This document shows, piece after piece, positions 59,277-64,000 of a DNA stretch of 64,000 nucleotides. The notes under the pieces were generated by a model that did not search any database, was not told the DNA's origin, and saw only the letters and a program-made list of their open reading frames with translations. Numbering within the stretch: position 1 is the first letter of the stretch; each line of letters begins with the position of its first letter. Origin of the DNA: Clostridiales bacterium. GTDB taxonomy: Bacteria; Bacillota; Clostridia; Christensenellales; Pumilibacteraceae. The position numbers and the translations under genes were made by a program. The DNA is taken from positions 1,495-65,494 of the forward strand of contig JAFLVD010000004.1 of assembly GCA_022508485.1 (NCBI GenBank), in the 5' to 3' direction.

Positions 59277-60668
59277 ATGTTACTTACAATAACCTACGAA
59301 GGAAAAAATACACAGGAACTCGGATTTTTGTTGTATAAAAATCCGAACAAGACGCAGCAGTTTGAATTAAGCTACGGAAAAGCGTACGTTTTTTATCCGG
59401 AAGTAAGCGATACCCGTACGACCGCGGCGCTTCTTATTGATATCGACCCAATCGACCTTGCAAGAGGTAAGCTCGGATCTTCCGTCGGCGGACTTTTCGA
59501 TTACGTCAACGACAGACCGTACGCTTCGACCTCGTTTTTGAGTACCGCAATTTCGCGCGTTTTCGGCACGGCCATGAGCGGAAAGTGCGAAGGCAGACAA
59601 GCCCTTGCCGACGCGCCGTTAAAGCTTACGGCGCGCATTTACTCGATTCGGGACGGCGGCGAGGACGACCTTGCGGCACAGCTTTTCGAACCGCTCGGAT
59701 ATACTGTCCGAACGGAGAGGACCGTGCTTGACGAAAGATTTCCAGAATGGGGAAGGTCGCCGTACGTTAACCTAACGGTAAGCGGCACGGTAAAGCTGTC
59801 CGTGCTGTTAAACCAGCTTTACGTGCTTATTCCCGTATTCGACAGGCAAAAGCATTACTACATGTCCGAGGACGAAATCCATAAGCTTATCGATCACGGC
59901 GAGGGCTGGCTTAGCGCCCACCCTCAAAGAGAGAAAATAGCGCACAGATATTTTAACGCGAAAAGAAGCTATGCAAAAAAGGCGCTCGACGTTTTGCTTG
60001 CCGACGAGGCGGACGAATCGGACAAGGCGGAAGAGGAAACGGCCGAGGAAAAGGTTGTCCGTTCGCCGCTAAACGCGTTAAGAATGGAAAGCGTAAAGTC
60101 TGCCGTTCTTTTAAGCGGCGCGACAAGCGTAATAGACCTCGGGTGTGGGGAATGTCGGCTTACGGCGCTACTTCTTAACGAGCCGCAAATAAAAAAGATT
60201 ACCGCTTGCGATGTGTCGGTAAGCGTGCTCGAAAAGGGCGCGCAAAGGCTAAATATCGACCGAATGCCGAAGTACAAGCAGGATAAATTGACGCTTATGC
60301 AAGCTTCGCTTACGTATAGGGACAAAAGGTTCGAGGGCTTCGACTGCGCGTGCGTTATAGAGGTTATTGAGCACATAGAGCCCGCGCGCATACCGGCGTT
60401 CGAGCGCTCGGTGTTCGAGTTCGCCGCGCCTCGGACTGTTATTGTTACGACGCCTAACAAGGAATATAACACGGTTTACGAGAAGATGCAAGAGGATGCC
60501 ATGCGTCACGGCGACCACCGTTTCGAGTGGACGAGAGCGGAGTTTAAGAAATGGACGGAACACGTTTGCAGTGTGTTTGGATATTCGTGCGAGATAAGCG
60601 GAATAGGCGAGAGCGACGAAAGGTACGGAACGCCTACGCAGATGGGGGTGTTTACAAAAAATGGATAA
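59277..60668 (+). CDS. hen1: RNA 3'-terminal 2'-O-methyltransferase Hen1
   Basis: 463 residues. Bacterial Hen1 methylates the 2'-OH at the 3' end of a cleaved RNA before Pnkp ligates it, making repaired tRNA resistant to a second cut. The N-terminal half (about 1-240) is the bacterial-specific Pnkp-activating domain. The C-terminal half is the methyltransferase: SAM loop VIDLGCGECRLTALLL (about 285), the metal residues in CVIEVIEHI (E, E, H) and a further His in GDHRFEWTR. Weak ribosome site (GAGAGAG). It overlaps pnkp by 8 nt, the usual two-gene repair cassette. Confidence 0.92.
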   Translation: MLLTITYEGKNTQELGFLLYKNPNKTQQFELSYGKAYVFYPEVSDTRTTAALLIDIDPIDLARGKLGSSVGGLFDYVNDRPYASTSFLSTAISRVFGTAMSGKCEGRQALADAPLKLTARIYSIRDGGEDDLAAQLFEPLGYTVRTERTVLDERFPEWGRSPYVNLTVSGTVKLSVLLNQLYVLIPVFDRQKHYYMSEDEIHKLIDHGEGWLSAHPQREKIAHRYFNAKRSYAKKALDVLLADEADESDKAEEETAEEKVVRSPLNALRMESVKSAVLLSGATSVIDLGCGECRLTALLLNEPQIKKITACDVSVSVLEKGAQRLNIDRMPKYKQDKLTLMQASLTYRDKRFEGFDCACVIEVIEHIEPARIPAFERSVFEFAAPRTVIVTTPNKEYNTVYEKMQEDAMRHGDHRFEWTRAEFKKWTEHVCSVFGYSCEISGIGESDERYGTPTQMGVFTKNG

Positions 60669-63237
60669 AGATAAATATATATTAGAGCTTCCCGAGTTTT
60701 GCCTTGTTGCTTTGGTCGGTTCCACGTCCTCGGGCAAAAGCAGCTTTGCGAAAAAGCATTTTAAGCCGACGGAGATACTGTCGTCAGACTTTTTCAGAGG
60801 AATGGTGTGCGATGACGAAAACGACCAGAGCATTTCCGCCGACGCTTTTTCGTTGCTTCATTTTGCGGCGGAAAAGCGGCTTAAAAACATGAAGCTTACC
60901 GTAATAGACGCTACAAACATTCAGCAAAACGCAAGAAAACAAATAATCGACCTTGCAAAAGAACAAAACGTTCACGCGGCGGCGATAGTTTTAAACCTTC
61001 CCGAAGCGATTATGCAAGAGCGGAACAAAGCCCGTCCCGACAGGAATTTTCCCGAACGAGTTATTAAACAGCACTGCCGCGAGGTAAAGCAGAGCATAAA
61101 ATCTCTTAAAAAAGAAGGGTTTCGTTTCGTATACGTAATCAATTCGCTCGAGCAGCTTGAGTCCGTAGAGATTGTCCGCACCAAGCTTTGGAATGATAAG
61201 CGCGACGAACACGGGCCTTTTGATGTGATAGGCGATATTCACGGCTGCTACGACGAGCTTGAACTTTTACTCGGTAAGCTCGGTTACGAAAAGAAAGACG
61301 GCGTGTATTCTCATTCGCAAGGCAGAAAAGTCGCCTTTCTCGGCGATTTTTGCGACAGAGGACCGAGAAACGCCGACGTGCTTCGTCTCGTAATGGACAT
61401 GGTAAAATCGGGTAATGCCATAGCCGTGCCCGGAAACCACGACGTCAAGCTACTGAAATATCTTAAAGGCAAAGATATCGCATTGACTCACGGCATAGAT
61501 CTTACCATTGCCGAGCTTAACGAAAAAGGGGAAGAGTTTAAAAACGAGGTCGCTTTATTTATCGACGGGCTCATCAGTCATTACGTTCTGGACGGCGGTA
61601 AGCTTGTTATCGCTCACGCCGGACTCAAACAGGAATACATAGGTCGCGGATCCGCAAAGGTCAGAGAGTTCTGTCTTTACGGCGAGACGACGGGCGAGCT
61701 CGATACCTACGGCCTTCCGTGCAGGCTCGATTGGGCGGCGGACTACCGCGGCCACGCTACGGTGGTGTACGGGCACATAGCGTCGAGAGAGGTGCGAGCG
61801 CAAAACGGAACGTACTGCATAGACACGGGCTGTGTTTTCGGCGGAAAGCTGACGGCATACCGCTATCCCGAAAGGACGATCGAAAGCGTTAATGCGCTTA
61901 AAGTGTACTGCGAGCCGACTAAGCCGCTCGACGAACAAATTGACGAGAGCATGGGCGATATGCTTACCGTTGGTGATTTTAACCGTAAAATGCATATTGC
62001 CACCGAGCTGATGCCGTCCATAGACGTTCACGAAAACAACGCCGCGGCGGCTTTGGAAATAATGTCGCGCTATGCCGCCGATCCGCATTGGCTTATTTAC
62101 CTTCCGCCTACAATGTCGCCGTGCGAAACGAGTAACCTCGACGAGTATCTCGAACACCCCGTTCAGGCGTTCGACTACTATGCCAAAAGCGGCATAACGC
62201 AGGTGGTCTGCGAAAAGAAACACATGGGCTCGCGCGCCGTGATTGTGCTGTGCAAAAACGGCGGAGTTGCCAAAAACCGTTTCGGCGTTTCGGACGGAAC
62301 GACGGGTATAGTTTACACACGAACGGGCAGGCGGTTTTTCGACGACTCGGCAACCGAACAAGCGGTGCTCGAAAGGCTTAACCGCGTCCTCGACTCGACC
62401 GGGTTTTGGACTGATTTCGATACGGATTGGGTTTGCCTGGATACAGAGCTTATGCCCTGGTCGGAAAAGGCGATTGCGCTTATCCGCAGTCAGTACGCGC
62501 CTACTGGAAACGCGGCAACGGGAAGCATTTCCGTCGCGGTCGAGCTTCTCGAAAAAACGTGCGGAAGCGGAAAGTCCGTCCCTAATGCAACTGACGGATC
62601 TGACAGAAGCGTCGACCCGAGCGATATTTTAAAGCGCTACACCGGCAAGCTTTCCGACATTGAAAAATACGTTAAGGCATACCGCGAGTATTGCTGGACA
62701 GTTAACGGCATAGACGATTACCGCATTGCGCCGTTCCATATTCTTGCGACAGAGGGTAAGGTTTTCACGTCCGAAAAGCACGTTTGGCACATGGAAACAA
62801 TAAAAAGGTACATGACCGGCGTCGACCCTATTTTTATGGAAACGCCGTATATCTGCGTAAATACGGAGGACGAGGAAAGCGTTAAGGCCGGCGTTGACTG
62901 GTGGCTTAACCTAACCGCAAGCGGCGGCGAGGGAATGGTCGTTAAACCCGAAACGTACACCGCAAAGCAGGGCGCAAAGCTTTTGCAGCCTGCTGTAAAG
63001 TGTAGAGGCAGGGAATATCTCAGGATTATTTACGGCGCGGAGTATCTCGAAAAGCAGCATTTGGACAGGCTGAAGGTGCGCTCGCTTAACCGTAAACGCG
63101 CGCTCGCTTTACGGGAATTTTCGCTCGGTGTGGAAGCGCTATGTCGGTTTGTGAAGGGCGAGCCGCTTTACAGAGTTCACGAATGCGTATTCGGGGTGCT
63201 CGCTTTCGAGAGCGAGCCGGTGGACCCGAGACTTTAA
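60661..63237 (+). CDS. pnkp: Polynucleotide kinase-phosphatase-ligase Pnkp
   Basis: 858 residues, three modules. Kinase (about 1-165) with P-loop VGSTSSGKSSF (K26, 5'-OH phosphorylation). Metallophosphatase (about 185-400) with GDIHGCYDE, FLGDFCDRGPRN, PGNHD and a late YGH (heals 2',3'-cyclic phosphate). Adenylyltransferase (about 470-858) with motif I KHMGSR (K520), CLDTELMPW and EGMVVKP. It needs Hen1 to complete ligation. Target in this family is tRNA cut by ribotoxins or anticodon nucleases. Start lies in the last codons of hen1. Confidence 0.94.
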   Translation: MDKDKYILELPEFCLVALVGSTSSGKSSFAKKHFKPTEILSSDFFRGMVCDDENDQSISADAFSLLHFAAEKRLKNMKLTVIDATNIQQNARKQIIDLAKEQNVHAAAIVLNLPEAIMQERNKARPDRNFPERVIKQHCREVKQSIKSLKKEGFRFVYVINSLEQLESVEIVRTKLWNDKRDEHGPFDVIGDIHGCYDELELLLGKLGYEKKDGVYSHSQGRKVAFLGDFCDRGPRNADVLRLVMDMVKSGNAIAVPGNHDVKLLKYLKGKDIALTHGIDLTIAELNEKGEEFKNEVALFIDGLISHYVLDGGKLVIAHAGLKQEYIGRGSAKVREFCLYGETTGELDTYGLPCRLDWAADYRGHATVVYGHIASREVRAQNGTYCIDTGCVFGGKLTAYRYPERTIESVNALKVYCEPTKPLDEQIDESMGDMLTVGDFNRKMHIATELMPSIDVHENNAAAALEIMSRYAADPHWLIYLPPTMSPCETSNLDEYLEHPVQAFDYYAKSGITQVVCEKKHMGSRAVIVLCKNGGVAKNRFGVSDGTTGIVYTRTGRRFFDDSATEQAVLERLNRVLDSTGFWTDFDTDWVCLDTELMPWSEKAIALIRSQYAPTGNAATGSISVAVELLEKTCGSGKSVPNATDGSDRSVDPSDILKRYTGKLSDIEKYVKAYREYCWTVNGIDDYRIAPFHILATEGKVFTSEKHVWHMETIKRYMTGVDPIFMETPYICVNTEDEESVKAGVDWWLNLTASGGEGMVVKPETYTAKQGAKLLQPAVKCRGREYLRIIYGAEYLEKQHLDRLKVRSLNRKRALALREFSLGVEALCRFVKGEPLYRVHECVFGVLAFESEPVDPRL

Positions 63238-63255
63238 TCGGAAAGAGGTGGTGTT

Positions 63256-64000
63256 ATGAAGTTTACATTGCGTGGGGATACGGCGGTTTTCGGCGCCGGA
63301 AAGAATATGCGCGGCGTTCAGACGGACGGAAAAATCGTTCGGGTTTTCGACTGCGCGGTTGAACTCGATCCGCTCGTAAAGCTCGATTTTAACCCCGTTC
63401 CGCCCGATATAGAGGGTGATAAGCTTGTTATCGGCGGTTATACTCTATGCGCCGACGAAAAAAAGCGGCTAACCGTACGAAACGGCGACGGCGCTGTCGT
63501 TTACAGCGATTACGCCGGCGATTCCGTGGTTAACGCCGATGACGGCGACAATTCGATAGCCGAGCTCGAAGGGCATAAGGTCGAAAAGAAAATCGCCGAA
63601 TTTTCAGCCAAAATCGATATACGCCTCGACGACGGCGCCGCCGTTTACGGCCTCGGCGATAAGGCGGCGGCGGTCGATAGGCGCGGGTACGAGTACGTTC
63701 AGTGGAACACGGACGACCCATCTCAACACAACGAAAACTACAAAAGCCTTTATAAGTCGATTAACTTTGTCGTCGTTTCGGGAAAGAACGGCATGTTCGG
63801 GCTGTTCTGTCCATGCACGTACAGAACGGTGTTCAATATCGGTAAATACAAGCCCGACCTATTGTATATCGCGCAAGAGGGCGGAAAGCTCGATTATTAC
63901 ATTATCCTCGGCGACACTCCCAAAGAGATAGTAAGCGCGTACACCGCGCTCGTCGGAAGGCCCCTTCTTCCGCGGCTTAAAATGCTCGGGTTTCAGCAGT
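63256..64000 (+). CDS. Glycoside hydrolase family 31 protein, 5' part
   Basis: The frame runs off the right edge, so only the first 248 residues are visible and the track omits it. ATG 63256 has AGAGGTG 6 nt upstream, 18 nt after pnkp. The N-terminal beta-sandwich of GH31 (about 40-215) is recognisable: VYGLGDKAAAVDRRGYEYVQWNTDDP (the GLGE-type turn), SLYKSINFVVVSGKNGMFGLF, ILGDTPKEIVSAYTALVGRP and then LPRLKMLGFQQ, which leads into the catalytic barrel. Family members are alpha-glucosidases or alpha-xylosidases. No signal peptide, so likely intracellular. The catalytic Asp lies beyond the window. Confidence 0.82.
   Translation, partial: MKFTLRGDTAVFGAGKNMRGVQTDGKIVRVFDCAVELDPLVKLDFNPVPPDIEGDKLVIGGYTLCADEKKRLTVRNGDGAVVYSDYAGDSVVNADDGDNSIAELEGHKVEKKIAEFSAKIDIRLDDGAAVYGLGDKAAAVDRRGYEYVQWNTDDPSQHNENYKSLYKSINFVVVSGKNGMFGLFCPCTYRTVFNIGKYKPDLLYIAQEGGKLDYYIILGDTPKEIVSAYTALVGRPLLPRLKMLGFQQ

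Noticed and set aside
51776-64000. att site repeat of tRNA-Leu marking the island's far end
   Set aside because: I saw no second copy of the tRNA 3' end in the window; a boundary may lie beyond the right edge.
1-64000. CRISPR arrays, transposases, rRNA genes, prophage
   Set aside because: No spaced identical repeats, no transposase or integrase motifs and no rRNA sequence were seen on either strand.

Overview
The window looks like chromosomal DNA of a spore-forming, Gram-positive Bacillota, most likely a Clostridia-type gut bacterium. Support for this: a GPR spore-protein protease, a CwlD-like amidase and a SpoVB-like flippase; Shine-Dalgarno sites of the AGGAGG type; canonical TTGACA/TATAAT promoters; a YuaF/YuaG-like NfeD-flotillin pair; and frequent TTG/GTG starts. 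Most coding DNA is moderately GC-rich. A few genes are distinctly AT-rich (the 3' part of the first gene, 1.8-2.35 kb and 44.9-45.5 kb). The species cannot be named from the sequence.

Layout. 0-9 kb: the end of an Ig-like surface protein, two small unknown genes, an NfeD-flotillin operon, a DUF3810 membrane metalloprotease, a tautomerase with an ECF S component, and a SpoVB/MurJ-type flippase. 9-14 kb: two tandem paralogous lipoproteins with Ig-like and transglutaminase-like domains; the first has lost two of its three catalytic residues. 14-31 kb: housekeeping and envelope genes (cca, VanW, pncB, rpsT with a long charged tail, gpr, murI, glmS, glmM, a nucleotide-sugar dehydratase, uppP, ddl). 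31-33 kb: an M1 peptidase lipoprotein and a CwlD-like amidase. 33.4-40.2 kb: a tight shikimate operon tyrA-aroC-aroB-aroA-aroE-aroQ-aroK, in which aroK is fused to a HAD phosphatase. 40-45 kb: a hexose-phosphate mutase with an acidic tail, transketolase and a YfbR nucleotidase. 45-51.6 kb, minus strand: argC-argB-argD, then argF-GNAT-degV from a second promoter. No argJ is present.

51.7-63.2 kb begins at a tRNA-Leu and has a defence/repair flavour. It holds a four-helix-bundle gene preceded by a long imperfect inverted repeat, and a translationally coupled operon of MBL hydrolase, TIR-NACHT-TPR (STAND) protein and inositol-monophosphatase-family protein. Two SGNH-hydrolase lipoproteins follow, then the Hen1-Pnkp RNA repair pair. 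A family-31 glycosidase runs off the right edge. The MBL/TIR-NACHT/IMPase module is the best candidate here for an undescribed system.

Regulation visible in the sequence. Five genes have a promoter -10 box ending only 6-8 nt before the start codon and so should make leaderless mRNAs. argC and argF share the same promoter design. Several convergent gene pairs share bidirectional terminators. All functions are assigned by reading motifs; no database search was run.
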